From Sphingomonas sp. S2M10 (GTDB lineage: Bacteria > Pseudomonadota > Alphaproteobacteria > Sphingomonadales > Sphingomonadaceae), in the NCBI RefSeq assembly GCF_012650175.1, contig NZ_JAAILI010000005.1:43835-107834 (forward strand): 64,000 nucleotides of DNA. Reading direction: 5' to 3'. The position numbers and the translations under genes were made by a program. The notes below the pieces were generated by a model. It saw only the letters and a list, made by a program, of their open reading frames with translations. It was not told the origin of the DNA and made no database searches. Each line of letters starts with the position of its first letter. Position 1 is the first letter of the stretch. Below, in pieces: positions 24,319-33,346 of this stretch.

Positions 24319-24954
24319 ATGGGTCTCCTGAGCGGTCTTACGCGGTCGCTGGTCAATCCGATCAGCCTGGCTTCCCTCGCGATGGGCCCGGCGGGCTGGG
24401 CATCGCTCGCGGTGCGCACGCTGGGTGCGGCAATCGGCCAGCAGGTACTCCAGCAGCTCGGCGAGAAGCTGGGGCTGCCGCAGGGCATGATCGACATCGC
24501 CAAAAGCACCTTCAGCACCGCGATCGGCGGCGCGCCGGGCAGCATTGCCGATGCGGTCAGCACGGTCGGCTCGGGGATCTTCTCGCCTGCGGAGCAGGGC
24601 GCGATGGCGCGCGAGATGAGCAACCAGGCCGACAGCATCGCCGAGAAGCTCTTCACCGCGTCGCGTGAAGGCAGCGATCGCGCCAAGACCGACAGCTCGC
24701 GCGAGGGCAAGATCGGCAGCGGCAACTGGCTGCGCGCCATTGCCGAGGTGATGGCCCAGTCGATGGACGGCAAGATCGAGGAGATGCAGTCGCTGGCGCA
24801 GACCTACGACTCGCAGTCGAAGAGCAACAAGTCGACCAAGACGATGACCGACCTGCAGGTGGCAACGCAGGAATTCAGCTACATCATGCAGTCGACCACC
24901 AACATGATCAAGACGATCGGCGAAGGCCTGTCGACGATGGCTCGCAAGGGCTAA
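24319..24954 (+). CDS. Needle-paralogue protein, 211 aa (candidate extracellular T3SS filament or substrate)
   Basis: A hydrophobic, Gly/Ala-rich N-terminal half (about residues 1-90) is followed by a helical C-terminal half. The C-terminal half matches the 102-aa needle-like protein at 12939-13247: both have a GxGNW.A..E motif and end in (S/E)TMARK(G/N). There is no Sec signal peptide. GGAAAGG precedes the ATG by about 9 bases. The gene stands alone between the box-containing inverted repeat and a strong terminator, so it can be expressed at its own level, as expected for an abundant filament or tip/translocator-like protein. Function is inferred. Confidence 0.65.
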   Translation: MGLLSGLTRSLVNPISLASLAMGPAGWASLAVRTLGAAIGQQVLQQLGEKLGLPQGMIDIAKSTFSTAIGGAPGSIADAVSTVGSGIFSPAEQGAMAREMSNQADSIAEKLFTASREGSDRAKTDSSREGKIGSGNWLRAIAEVMAQSMDGKIEEMQSLAQTYDSQSKSNKSTKTMTDLQVATQEFSYIMQSTTNMIKTIGEGLSTMARKG

Positions 24955-24979
24955 GAAAAGCTGCAACTCACCGCAATTG

Positions 24980-25017
24980 GCCGGGCGAAGCATCGACTTC
25001 GCCCGGCTTCGTTTTTA
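24980..25017 (+). terminator. Rho-independent terminator after the needle-paralogue gene
   Basis: An 11-bp perfect GC-rich stem GCCGGGCGAAG / CTTCGCCCGGC has a 6-base loop and is followed by TTCGTTTTTA. It lies 25 bases after the stop codon and closes the T3SS region. Confidence 0.9.
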
Positions 25018-25067
25018 TTCTGCCGTTCGTCGGGCATGGACGTGCCCGGCGTGTGAAGGAGGTGTAC

Positions 25068-25898
25068 ATGGCGTTGCGGTTGCTCGTTTCCTTCGGCCTC
25101 GCGCTCGTTGCCGTGCCGGGCATGGCGCAGGCACAGATGATCAGCCCGATGCTCTACGAAGGGCCCCGGATCGCGCTGCAGGATCATGCCGACCGTTTTT
25201 CGCACGACGCGGGATCGCCGCAGGCACGCGCGCGGGTCGCGGCCAATCCGGCGGCGCTGCGCTACACGCCCTCCAAGGCACGACGCACCGCCAATCTCGC
25301 GCGCTTCGTCACCAAGACGCGGGCGGCCGATCCGGCGGGCGCCGACGATCTGCAGAAGCTGTTCGCCCAAGGCGATTTCATCGAGAAGATCGGCGCGCTC
25401 GTCGCACCGGTCGGACTCCGGATAGACAATCTCGCCGATGCCTATGCCATGTGGTGGATCACCGCCTGGGAGGCCTCGCGGGGTAGCAACGAGACGCCCA
25501 GCAGCGCCACCCTAGCCGCGGTGCGTCGCCAGGCCGCAGGTGCCATCGGCGCCACCGGTGAGATTGCCGGCGCAACCGACGCGGAGAAGCAGGAACTGGC
25601 AGAGGCGCTTTGGGTACAGAGCGCCCTGATCGACGGCGCGGTGGAGCAGGCCAAGCAAAATCCGGCGCGCCTGCGCGACGTCGGCAGCGCGGCGCGCAAA
25701 GGCGCGCGGGCGATGGGCCTCGATCTCGACGGCTTCGAACTGACGGCGGAAGGCTTCGTCCCCGCGCGGGTCGGTCGTAACGAGGCGCCCGCCAGGGCAG
25801 CCCCGGCGGGGAATGCCGGTGGCTATGGCGCGCTTGCGCTGGCGGCCTCCGGCATGGGGGTGGGCGGGCTTCTGGTCCTGCGCCAGCGCCGCGCGTGA
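25068..25898 (+). CDS. Secreted DUF6683-like protein, first of a tandem pair
   Basis: This is a 276-aa protein with a signal peptide (cleavage after MAQA, about residue 22). The core (about 65-240) holds LRYTPSKARRTANLARFV, DNLADAYAMWWITAWEASRG and KQELAEALWVQSALIDGAVE, a pattern I associate with DUF6683 (function unknown). The C-terminus is a short hydrophobic segment with a basic end (GALALAASGMGVGGLLVLRQ, then RRA), like a membrane or sorting anchor. GGAGG precedes the ATG at 25068. The next gene is a close paralogue. Confidence 0.75.
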   Translation: MALRLLVSFGLALVAVPGMAQAQMISPMLYEGPRIALQDHADRFSHDAGSPQARARVAANPAALRYTPSKARRTANLARFVTKTRAADPAGADDLQKLFAQGDFIEKIGALVAPVGLRIDNLADAYAMWWITAWEASRGSNETPSSATLAAVRRQAAGAIGATGEIAGATDAEKQELAEALWVQSALIDGAVEQAKQNPARLRDVGSAARKGARAMGLDLDGFELTAEGFVPARVGRNEAPARAAPAGNAGGYGALALAASGMGVGGLLVLRQRRA

Positions 25899-25915
25899 AT
25901 CATGGGGATCGCGTC

Positions 25916-26797
25916 ATGAAGCAGCTGCGCGCGCCCATCGGGTTGATCCTCGCCTTTGCCTGGGCGGGTAGCGCGCAAGCGCAGATCATCGACAGCCAGG
26001 GCATGATGATGATCCTCTCCACGGCAACGCACTCCGATCCGCTGAGCATGATGCTCGACGATCGCATGCGCCAGGACGAGGAGCGTAGCCGGCGTGCGCG
26101 GCGATCCCCCGACGCCGCGAGCGCGGCGCCGACGCGCGCGGACGTGGCATCGCTGCGCTACACGCCATCGCGGCCGAGGCGCAGCGCCAATCTCGCTGCC
26201 TTCGTCCAGAGGACGCGCGCCGTGGATCCGCAGGGGGCCGCCGACCTGCAGAAGGTCTTTGCCGAAGGCGACTTCATCGAGCGGATCGACGCGCTCGTCG
26301 CGCCGCACGGGCTGCGGATCGACAATGTCGCCGATGCCTATGCGCTTTGGTGGCTCACCGCCTGGCATGCCGCGCGCGGCAACAACGATACGCCGCCGCC
26401 CGAGGTCCTCTCCGCCGTACAGGCGCAGGCTGCCCGCGCCGTCCTGGCGACGGGGGAGATCGCAAGCGCCTCCGACGCGAAGAAGCAGGAGCTTGCAGAA
26501 GCGCTGTGGGTTCAAAGCATGCTGATCGACATCGCCGTCGAACAGTCCAAGCAGGATCCTGCCCGCCTGCGCGCGATCGGCGCGGCAGTGCGGCAAGGCG
26601 CCAAGGGCATGGGGCTCAACCTCGATGCCATCGACCTGACGTCGCGCGGTTTCGTGCCTGCCGGCGTCAGCCGGAACGACGCCCCCGTCACGGCACCCGG
26701 GCGCGGTGGCTCGCCGAGCAGCAATGGCGCGCTGGCGCTCGCGGCCGGTGGCATGGGACTTGGCGGTCTTCTGCTGCTGCGCCAGCGCCGCGGCTGA
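25916..26797 (+). CDS. Secreted DUF6683-like protein, second of a tandem pair
   Basis: This is a 293-aa paralogue of the preceding gene. It has a signal peptide (AQAQ, about residue 23), a somewhat longer Arg/Asp-rich linker (about 45-75), the same core blocks (LRYTPSRPRRSANLAAFV, ADAYALWWLTAWHAARG, KQELAEALWVQSMLID) and the same hydrophobic, Arg-ended C-terminus. GGGGA lies 7 bases before the ATG. The 17-base gap indicates one transcript. The pair most likely arose by duplication and subsequent divergence. The role is unknown. Confidence 0.75.
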   Translation: MKQLRAPIGLILAFAWAGSAQAQIIDSQGMMMILSTATHSDPLSMMLDDRMRQDEERSRRARRSPDAASAAPTRADVASLRYTPSRPRRSANLAAFVQRTRAVDPQGAADLQKVFAEGDFIERIDALVAPHGLRIDNVADAYALWWLTAWHAARGNNDTPPPEVLSAVQAQAARAVLATGEIASASDAKKQELAEALWVQSMLIDIAVEQSKQDPARLRAIGAAVRQGAKGMGLNLDAIDLTSRGFVPAGVSRNDAPVTAPGRGGSPSSNGALALAAGGMGLGGLLLLRQRRG

Positions 26798-26840
26798 CAC
26801 GAAGCGCCGCTGCGCGCAGCGCGGGCGGCAGCCTATCGCG

Positions 26841-27839
26841 CTATCGCAACGGCAGCGTGGGTGCCGCCGCGCCGTCGGTCATGCGGATCGGCAGGATGCG
26901 GCCGTCGGCGGCATACCGCACCCGGTCAATCGCGACCTGCCGCTCGCCCGCATAGGGCCCCGGCCCCGGCGATCGTTCCCAACGGTGATAGACGATCAGC
27001 CATTGGCGCGAGGGCGTCCGCACGAAGCTGTGATGGCCTGGGCCCTGGTGCCGCGCATCGCCGGTCAGGATCGCGCCGCGATAGGTCCAGGGACCGGTCG
27101 GCGAGCGGGACGTCGCGTAGTGGACCGAATAATCGGGACCGTTCCACCGGCCATGGCTGTAGGACAGGTAATAGGTACCGTCCCGCGCGTGCAGGAAGGC
27201 GCCTTCGGTGAACTGCGGCGGCGTGACGACCGGGATCTCGCGTGCGATGCTGGTCATGTCCGCGCCGAGTTCCCACACCCGCAGCTTGGCGCCTGCGCTG
27301 CCGCCGGCATAGAGATAGGCCTTGCCTGACCGATGGTCGACAAACACCATCGGATCGATCGCCTCGAAGCCGTTGCCGCCATCGGCGATCAGCGGATGGC
27401 CGATGTCGCGATAGGGACCCTCCGGACGGTCGGCCACCGCAACGCCGATGCGGCTCGGCGTCGGGTTCTGGGGGCCGACCGAATAATACAGATAGTAGCG
27501 GCCCTGACGCACCGCGACGGCGGGCGCCCAGAGGAAATGCACAGGCGCGCCGTCCTCCCTGATCCACGGGATCTGGTCGCGCCGGATCAGTTCGCCGCGA
27601 GTCTGCCAGTGCTGCAGGTCGCGTGAGGAAAAGGCGCCGAACCGGTCCGCCGCCCAGCTGCCGTCGGGGCCGCCGGTGGGGAACACCCACAGCGAATCGC
27701 CGATGAACATCGCGTGGGGGTCTGCCCCGCTGAACTGCGGGTTGTCGGCGACCGCCGCGCCTGCGAACGCCAGGGCGATGCCGCCGGCCAGCCAGCGCGA
27801 CGTCTTCAAGCCGCCGCGTCCCAACGTGCGAATGCGCAC
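26841..27839 (-). CDS. Glycoside hydrolase family 43-type enzyme, exported
   Basis: This is a 332-aa five-bladed beta-propeller enzyme with an N-terminal signal peptide (cleavage about residue 31). The GH43 catalytic triad is readable: base Asp40 in SGADPHAMF, pKa-modulating Asp162 in EAIDPMVF and acid Glu212 in FTEGAFL. Families with this triad act on arabinan, arabinoxylan or related galactan side chains; the exact substrate is open. The GTG start has AAGGAG at 7 bases. It follows the TonB-dependent receptor gene on the same strand, separated by a strong hairpin. Confidence 0.85.
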   Translation of the reverse strand: MRIRTLGRGGLKTSRWLAGGIALAFAGAAVADNPQFSGADPHAMFIGDSLWVFPTGGPDGSWAADRFGAFSSRDLQHWQTRGELIRRDQIPWIREDGAPVHFLWAPAVAVRQGRYYLYYSVGPQNPTPSRIGVAVADRPEGPYRDIGHPLIADGGNGFEAIDPMVFVDHRSGKAYLYAGGSAGAKLRVWELGADMTSIAREIPVVTPPQFTEGAFLHARDGTYYLSYSHGRWNGPDYSVHYATSRSPTGPWTYRGAILTGDARHQGPGHHSFVRTPSRQWLIVYHRWERSPGPGPYAGERQVAIDRVRYAADGRILPIRMTDGAAAPTLPLR

Positions 27840-27869
27840 TTCTGCACTCCTTGTTGATTCAGCCGGAAC

Positions 27870-27897
27870 GGGGGCGCAGCCCTGCGGCTGCGCCCCC
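27870..27897 (-). terminator. Intercistronic hairpin between TonB receptor and GH43 genes
   Basis: A perfect 12-bp stem GGGGGCGCAGCC / GGCTGCGCCCCC with a 4-base loop lies between the stop of the receptor gene (27906) and the GH43 start (27839). It has no T-tract. It may act as a partial terminator or as an mRNA-stabilising end that lowers GH43 expression relative to the receptor. Confidence 0.55.
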
Positions 27898-27905
27898 CGC
27901 CCGGA

Positions 27906-30674
27906 TCAGAAGCGGAAACGGACGCCGAGCGAATAGGCGCGCTCGAGATACAGCACCTGCCGGGTGTAGCTGTCGCCGGTATCGAACTGGCGATAGCGCT
28001 GCAGCGGGTTGCCCAGCACGTTGATCACGTCGAACGCGATGGTGATGTTCTCCACCGGCGTGACCGTGGCCGACATATCGAGCTGGCCGCGCCCCTTCTC
28101 GATCACCGGGTGTGCGATCGGGTCCAGCGCCTCGAGGCTGTAATAGGACACGAACTTCGAGCGATAGTTATACGCCACGCGCGCGGAGAACTGCGGCTTC
28201 TCGTACAGGGCGACGAGGTTGCCCGACCATTTCGATACGCCCGGGAAGTCCTGCTGGCGGTTGCCATAGGTCGCCGCAAAGTTCGGGATCAGATCGCCCT
28301 TGGCGTCGATGAACGTGCCATTGGCCTGAATGCCGAAGCCCTTTGCCCATTCCGGCAGTCCATCGATGTCGAGGAAGCTGGTGAACGTCACCTCGGCGCC
28401 CTGCAGCCGCGTCTTGCCGAGATTGACCGGCGAGGCAATGCGCAGGCCCGGCTGGGAGCGGTCGTCCACGGTGGCCAGGAAGCCCTCGGCATCATGGCGG
28501 AAGATCGCGGCGGTGAACGAACCGGTCCGCGAGAAATACCATTCCAGGCTGGCGTCATAGTTGTTGGACGTGAGCGGTTTCAGGTTCGGGTTGCCCGCAG
28601 AGCCGCCACGACGGAGCCGCTCCACGCATTCCGGCGTCGTTGCATCGACGAGGCACGGGTCCCCCGGCGCAAGGATCACCGGCTGGCCGAGCGAGGTATT
28701 GGGCCGCAGGTCGAAAAAGTTCGGCCTGGTCCGCGTCTGGGTGAAGGCGAGGCGCAGCTGGAGCTCGTTGGTGAACGCGATGCGGGTGCTCACGTTCGGC
28801 AGATAATCGGTATACTCGTTCTCGGCGCTGATCGCGGGATAGGTGACGGCGCCACCGGTCGCCTCGATTCGCGAGAAGCCGTCAATCTTGGTCTTCGTCT
28901 TCACCGCGCGAAGGCCGACCACGCCGTCGATCACCGTCTGGCCCAGATCGAAGCCGTACTTCACCTGCGCATAGGCGGCGTAGGACTTCTCGTTCGCGCG
29001 GAAATTCTCGGCCGGATTGAACGGCGGGATGCCCGCGGGCACGCCGAAGAAGCTGCGCAGCGCCGGCAGGTTGTCGCGGATGCTGTCGCGCGTGCTGGCG
29101 GCATAGAAGACGTTGGGCTGCACGTCGTTATACGCGAAGCCCGGTCGCGTCGCCTGCACCACCGCGCCCGGCAGCGATGCCAGCGGAACACGCGCGCCTT
29201 CGTTGTTGACGTAGAGATTGCCGAGGTCGCGACCGGCCTTGCGATCCGAATAGCGGATGCCGGCGTCCAGGCGCCGCAGGAAGCCGCCGTCGCCGAAGTC
29301 GTAGGAGACATCCGCGCGGCCCTGCCAGTCCTTGCCGTTCACCACCAGCAGTTCCTGCCACAGGCCGCGGCTGATGAAGTTGGCCGGGTTGGTCAGGTCG
29401 AAATTGACGAAACGCTGGGTCGCGCCCCCGTCGATCGGCGCCTCGAACTGCACCTGGCGCACCGGCGAGCTTGCCGCCGCATAGTCGATGTTGACGTTGT
29501 TCGCGGTGTATTGGCTGTCGGTATAGGCGACGTCCGCCGAAATGCGCAGGCGATCCCGCGTCCAGATCGCGCCGCCGCCGGCCTGATAGGTATCGGTATG
29601 GCCATTGAACGAGCCGCTATAGCCGTCCGGCCGCGCCGCGCCGGTCACCGTCATGCTGGCAATCTTGTTGGTGCCCGGCTGGGTGGTGATGTTGGAAAGC
29701 TGCATCCCGTCACCGAAGATCGGGATGAACATCCAGCGATTATAATCGCGCGAGCGGAAGCCCTGGAACAAGCCGTCGGCATAGATTTCAAGTTCGGACG
29801 TCGGCTTCCACTGGAAGGCGGCGTTGGCCGAAGGGCGCCAGCGATCGCCATAGCCGAGGAAGTTGCCCTGCGCGTCCGGGTAGCGCAGCCCGGTCTGTCC
29901 GGCGGGCGCGTTGGCGGCGTTCGTGGTGGCGATCACCAGCGACTGCTCGCGCGTCGAATCGAGGAAGTTGATGCCCACATAAGAGGCGTTCACCAGCAGG
30001 CCCATCTCGCCGATACCGGTGTTCCAGCGATCGCTGATCAGCAGGTTGCCGTTCCAGGTCGTTCCCTTGGACTGTTGCGACAGCACGCCGTTGAGCGAGC
30101 CGGAAAGCTCGAAGCCCTTGAAGTCGAAGGGGCGGCGACCGCGCACGTTGATCGCGCCGGCGATGCCGCCCTCGATCTGGTTGGCGAGGCCGGACTTGAA
30201 CACTTCCAGCGCCGCGACGGTGCCCGCCGGAAAATCCTGGATGGCGACGTAGCGGCCCTCGGCGGTGAAGATCTGGCGACCGTTATAGGTAGTCGTCAGG
30301 TCGGGCAGGCCGCGCACCGTGACGCCGGCTGATTCACCGCCGCCACGCGTGACGTTGACGCCCGCCACGCGCTGAAGCGCCGAGGAAGCGAAGGTATCCG
30401 GCAGCTTGCCGATGTCTTCCGCGACGATCGCATCGACGATGCCGTCCGAATTGCGCTTGATCGACTGGGCGGACTGGAGGCTGCGGCGCAGGCCGGTGAC
30501 GACGATCTGCTCCTCGGCGCCGCTGTCCTGGATGGCGGGCTCGGGCGAGGCCGGGTTGATGCTGTCGGCGCTGGACGTCTGCGGCTGCGGCGCTTGCTGC
30601 GCAAGGGCAGCCGGAGTTGCCGTGCATCCGATCACCGCCGAAACCGACGCGCACAGCAATGCCTTCATCTTCAT
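27906..30674 (-). CDS. TonB-dependent outer-membrane receptor (glycan-locus type)
   Basis: This is a 922-aa receptor. The signal peptide ends at ALAQ (about residue 25). The plug domain (about 55-190) has EEQIVVTGLRRSLQSAQSIK, EDIGKLPDTFASSALQRVAG and VTVRGLPDLTTTYNGRQIF, the TIGR01782-type pattern common in sphingomonads and Caulobacter. A 22-strand barrel follows and ends in SLGVRFRF with terminal Phe. It has no STN signalling domain. GGGGAGG precedes the ATG at 30674. Adjacent glycosidase genes suggest it imports oligosaccharides. Confidence 0.9.
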   Translation of the reverse strand: MKMKALLCASVSAVIGCTATPAALAQQAPQPQTSSADSINPASPEPAIQDSGAEEQIVVTGLRRSLQSAQSIKRNSDGIVDAIVAEDIGKLPDTFASSALQRVAGVNVTRGGGESAGVTVRGLPDLTTTYNGRQIFTAEGRYVAIQDFPAGTVAALEVFKSGLANQIEGGIAGAINVRGRRPFDFKGFELSGSLNGVLSQQSKGTTWNGNLLISDRWNTGIGEMGLLVNASYVGINFLDSTREQSLVIATTNAANAPAGQTGLRYPDAQGNFLGYGDRWRPSANAAFQWKPTSELEIYADGLFQGFRSRDYNRWMFIPIFGDGMQLSNITTQPGTNKIASMTVTGAARPDGYSGSFNGHTDTYQAGGGAIWTRDRLRISADVAYTDSQYTANNVNIDYAAASSPVRQVQFEAPIDGGATQRFVNFDLTNPANFISRGLWQELLVVNGKDWQGRADVSYDFGDGGFLRRLDAGIRYSDRKAGRDLGNLYVNNEGARVPLASLPGAVVQATRPGFAYNDVQPNVFYAASTRDSIRDNLPALRSFFGVPAGIPPFNPAENFRANEKSYAAYAQVKYGFDLGQTVIDGVVGLRAVKTKTKIDGFSRIEATGGAVTYPAISAENEYTDYLPNVSTRIAFTNELQLRLAFTQTRTRPNFFDLRPNTSLGQPVILAPGDPCLVDATTPECVERLRRGGSAGNPNLKPLTSNNYDASLEWYFSRTGSFTAAIFRHDAEGFLATVDDRSQPGLRIASPVNLGKTRLQGAEVTFTSFLDIDGLPEWAKGFGIQANGTFIDAKGDLIPNFAATYGNRQQDFPGVSKWSGNLVALYEKPQFSARVAYNYRSKFVSYYSLEALDPIAHPVIEKGRGQLDMSATVTPVENITIAFDVINVLGNPLQRYRQFDTGDSYTRQVLYLERAYSLGVRFRF

Positions 30675-30954
30675 TCGAAACCTCCCCTTTTTTCGGCCCG
30701 CTGCGTAGTCGGGCTTGTTGATTGCAACGAGTTTAGATAGATCTGACATCGCAAGCAACATATTTATCATATTTTTGCTGGTACGTCGTTTCGCGGTCGA
30801 AGCATGACAGCCAGCAGGAGAGGAATGCAGTGGAAGCTCCAGGGGACGCCCATCGTCGGCAATGCGGATCCCGCGCGCCGGCCGATCGCGCCAGCCACAG
30901 GCTCCTCCACCTGCATCCCGCACCATCAAGAAATCAGCAGCAGGGAGAAGGACG

Positions 30955-32112
30955 ATGAAGGTTTTGACAGCGATCGGCGGCATTGCGGCCCTGGTCGCGC
31001 TCGCCAATCCTGCCGAAGCGGCCACCGCGCGGCGGGGCACGTTCGGCAAGATGACCGACGGCCGCGCGGTAGCGTCGGTCACGCTCACCAATGCGCACGG
31101 TGTTTCCGCAACCGTGGTCGCCTATGGCGCGATGCTGCAAGCGCTTGTCATGCCCGACCGTGCGGGTCGCAAGGCGGATGTGATCCTCGGCTATGACAAT
31201 ATGGCCGACTATATTGCCAAGGGGCAGTATTTCGGCGCCACGGTAGGCCGCTTCGCCAACCGCCTTGCCGAGGGCCGCTTCACGCTGGACGGCCGCAGCT
31301 TCCAGACGCCGGTCAATGACGGCAAGAACGCGCTGCACGGCGGTACCGTCGGCTTCGACAAGGTGCTGTGGGACGTGGTCTCGGTGAAGGACGGCCCCAC
31401 CGCCTCGGTGACGCTGCGCTATGTCAGCCGCGACGGCGACCAGGGCTATCCCGGCAAGATGACCGTCGACGCGACCTATGCGCTCGACGAACGCAACAAC
31501 CTGACGATCGAATATGTCGCGACGAGCGACGCCCCGACGATCGCCAACATCACCAATCACAGCTACTGGAATCTTTCCGGCGAGGGTTCCGCCAACGGTG
31601 CGATGGGGCATCGCGTCACCATCCCGGCGCAGACCTATCTGCCCACCGATGCCGGCGCGATCCCGACCGGCGATTTCAAGAGCGTGGCCGGCACGGTGTT
31701 CGACTTCCGCACGTCGCAGACGGTGGGCGACCGCGTCCGCGACGCGCGCGACCAGCAGATCGTGTTCGGTCGCGGCTATGACCATAATTGGGTGATCGGC
31801 CGCACGGTGACCCGCGACCAGCATCTGATGGCGAAGGTCTATGATCCCGCCTCCGGCCGCGGCTTCGAGCTGTGGTCAAACCAGCCCGGGCTCCAGTTCT
31901 ACTCGGGCAACTTCCTGGACGGCACCACCCACGGCAAGGCCAACCGCATTTACCGGGAGGGCGACGCGATCGTGATGGAGCCGCAGATCTTCCCGGATTC
32001 GCCGAACCAGAAAGGCTTTCCGAATGCCCGGCTCGATCCCGGCCAGACCTATCGCAACGTGATGACTTACCGCCTGACCACCGGCCAGGCCGCCGCGCCG
32101 AAGAAGCGCTGA
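30955..32112 (+). CDS. galM: Aldose 1-epimerase (mutarotase), exported
   Basis: This is a 385-aa GalM-family protein with a signal peptide (cleavage about residue 22, AEA/ATA), so it works in the periplasm. Family motifs include GRFANRLAEGRF, NALHGG (His128), ITNHSYWNLSG with the likely catalytic His202, and EPQIFPDSPNQ carrying the catalytic Glu. It interconverts alpha and beta anomers of sugars released by the neighbouring glycosidases. GGGAGAAGG precedes the ATG. It is first of four plus-strand genes and divergent from the receptor gene. Confidence 0.9.
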   Translation: MKVLTAIGGIAALVALANPAEAATARRGTFGKMTDGRAVASVTLTNAHGVSATVVAYGAMLQALVMPDRAGRKADVILGYDNMADYIAKGQYFGATVGRFANRLAEGRFTLDGRSFQTPVNDGKNALHGGTVGFDKVLWDVVSVKDGPTASVTLRYVSRDGDQGYPGKMTVDATYALDERNNLTIEYVATSDAPTIANITNHSYWNLSGEGSANGAMGHRVTIPAQTYLPTDAGAIPTGDFKSVAGTVFDFRTSQTVGDRVRDARDQQIVFGRGYDHNWVIGRTVTRDQHLMAKVYDPASGRGFELWSNQPGLQFYSGNFLDGTTHGKANRIYREGDAIVMEPQIFPDSPNQKGFPNARLDPGQTYRNVMTYRLTTGQAAAPKKR

Positions 32113-32138
32113 CACCAACGAAGAGGGGAGCAGACCTG

Positions 32139-33284
32139 ATGATGATCCGCCGTACATTTCTTCTCGCCGGCGCCGCGCTGGCGATCGCCGCCACCGTGCC
32201 GGCCGCGGAGGCGCGCGACCAGTGGACCAAGGCACAGGCCAATGCCTGGTATGCCCAGCAGCCCTGGATGGTGGGGGCCAACTTCACCCCGGCCACCGCG
32301 ATCAACCAGCTCGAGATGTTCCAGGCCGAAACCTGGGATCCGAAGCGCATCGACCTGGAACTCGGCTGGGCCGAGAAGATCGGCATGAACGTGATGCGGG
32401 TTAACCTGCACAATCTTCTGTGGGAGAACGATCCGCAGGGCCTGAAGCGGCGCATGGACGAATTCATGACGATCGCCGCAAAGCACCATATCAAGACGTT
32501 GTGGATCTTCTTCGACAGCTGCTGGGATCCCGATCCCAAGGCAGGCCCGCAGCATCCGCCGATTCCCGGTGTCCACAACTCGGGTTCGGCCCAGTCGCCC
32601 GGTGCCGCGCGCCTGAAGGACGCGTCGCAATATGGCAAGCTCGAAGCCTATGTGAAGGATATCGTCACCACCTTCGCCAAGGACGAGCGCGTGCTCGGCT
32701 GGGACATCTGGAACGAGCCCAATAACGGCGGCGGCGGCAATTACGCGCCGACGCCGGACAAGAACAAATATGTGGCACTGCTGCTGCCCCGGATGTTCGC
32801 TGCCGCCCGCGCCGCCGATCCCATCCAGCCGCTCACCTCGGGCGTGTGGATCGGTGATCATTGGGACGAGCAGGACAAGCTGGACGCGGTCGAGAAGATC
32901 CAGATTGCCCAGTCCGACGTGCTGAGCTTCCACGATTACAGCTGGCCGGAAACGTTCGAGCGCCGCGCCAACCAGATGCTCAGCTATGGCCGGCCGGTGC
33001 TGTGCACCGAATATATGGCGCGCGGCAACGGATCGACCTTCGACGGCACGCTGCCGATCGGCAAGCGGCTGAACATCGCGATGTTCAACTGGGGCTTTGT
33101 CGACGGGAAATCGCAGACGCGCCTGCCCTGGGACAGCTGGAAGAAGCCCTATACCTATGAGGAGCCGACCATCTGGTTCCACGAAGTGTTCCACGGGGAC
33201 GGCAAGCCCTATCGCCAGGCCGAGGTCGACCTGATCCAGCGGCTGTCGGCGGCGCCCAAGGGCGTCGTACCCGCCGCACGCTGA
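32139..33284 (+). CDS. GH5-like (cellulase-superfamily) glycoside hydrolase
   Basis: This is a 381-aa (beta/alpha)8-barrel glycosidase. The acid/base Glu193 is in GWDIWNEPNN and the nucleophile Glu291 in VLCTEYMARG, the clan GH-A arrangement. The N-terminus MMIRRTFLLAGAALAIAA has an RR pair before a hydrophobic run, so Tat export is possible. Substrate is unclear; GH5-type enzymes with GH43 partners often attack xylan or mannan-type backbones. GGGGAG lies 8 bases before the ATG at 32139. It is 26 bases after galM. Confidence 0.8.
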   Translation: MMIRRTFLLAGAALAIAATVPAAEARDQWTKAQANAWYAQQPWMVGANFTPATAINQLEMFQAETWDPKRIDLELGWAEKIGMNVMRVNLHNLLWENDPQGLKRRMDEFMTIAAKHHIKTLWIFFDSCWDPDPKAGPQHPPIPGVHNSGSAQSPGAARLKDASQYGKLEAYVKDIVTTFAKDERVLGWDIWNEPNNGGGGNYAPTPDKNKYVALLLPRMFAAARAADPIQPLTSGVWIGDHWDEQDKLDAVEKIQIAQSDVLSFHDYSWPETFERRANQMLSYGRPVLCTEYMARGNGSTFDGTLPIGKRLNIAMFNWGFVDGKSQTRLPWDSWKKPYTYEEPTIWFHEVFHGDGKPYRQAEVDLIQRLSAAPKGVVPAAR

Positions 33285-33290
33285 CCGGAA

Positions 33291-33324
33291 CGGCTGCACC
33301 GTTCCCCTGGGTGCGGTGCAGCCG
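33291..33324 (+). repeat. Intercistronic inverted repeat in the glycosidase operon
   Basis: The arms CGGCTGCACC (33291-33300) and GGTGCAGCCG (33315-33324) are a perfect 10-bp inverted repeat with a 14-base loop, in the 62-base gap between the GH5-like and GH43-like genes. No T-tract follows. It may be an mRNA processing or stability hairpin. Confidence 0.5.
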
Positions 33325-33346
33325 ATTCACAGGAAAGGAGCGCAAG

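Noticed and set aside
28110..30332. 740-codon open frame on the plus strand
   Set aside because: It is antisense to a TonB-dependent receptor with clear plug and barrel motifs. The composition is Arg/Gly/Ala-rich and no domain is seen.
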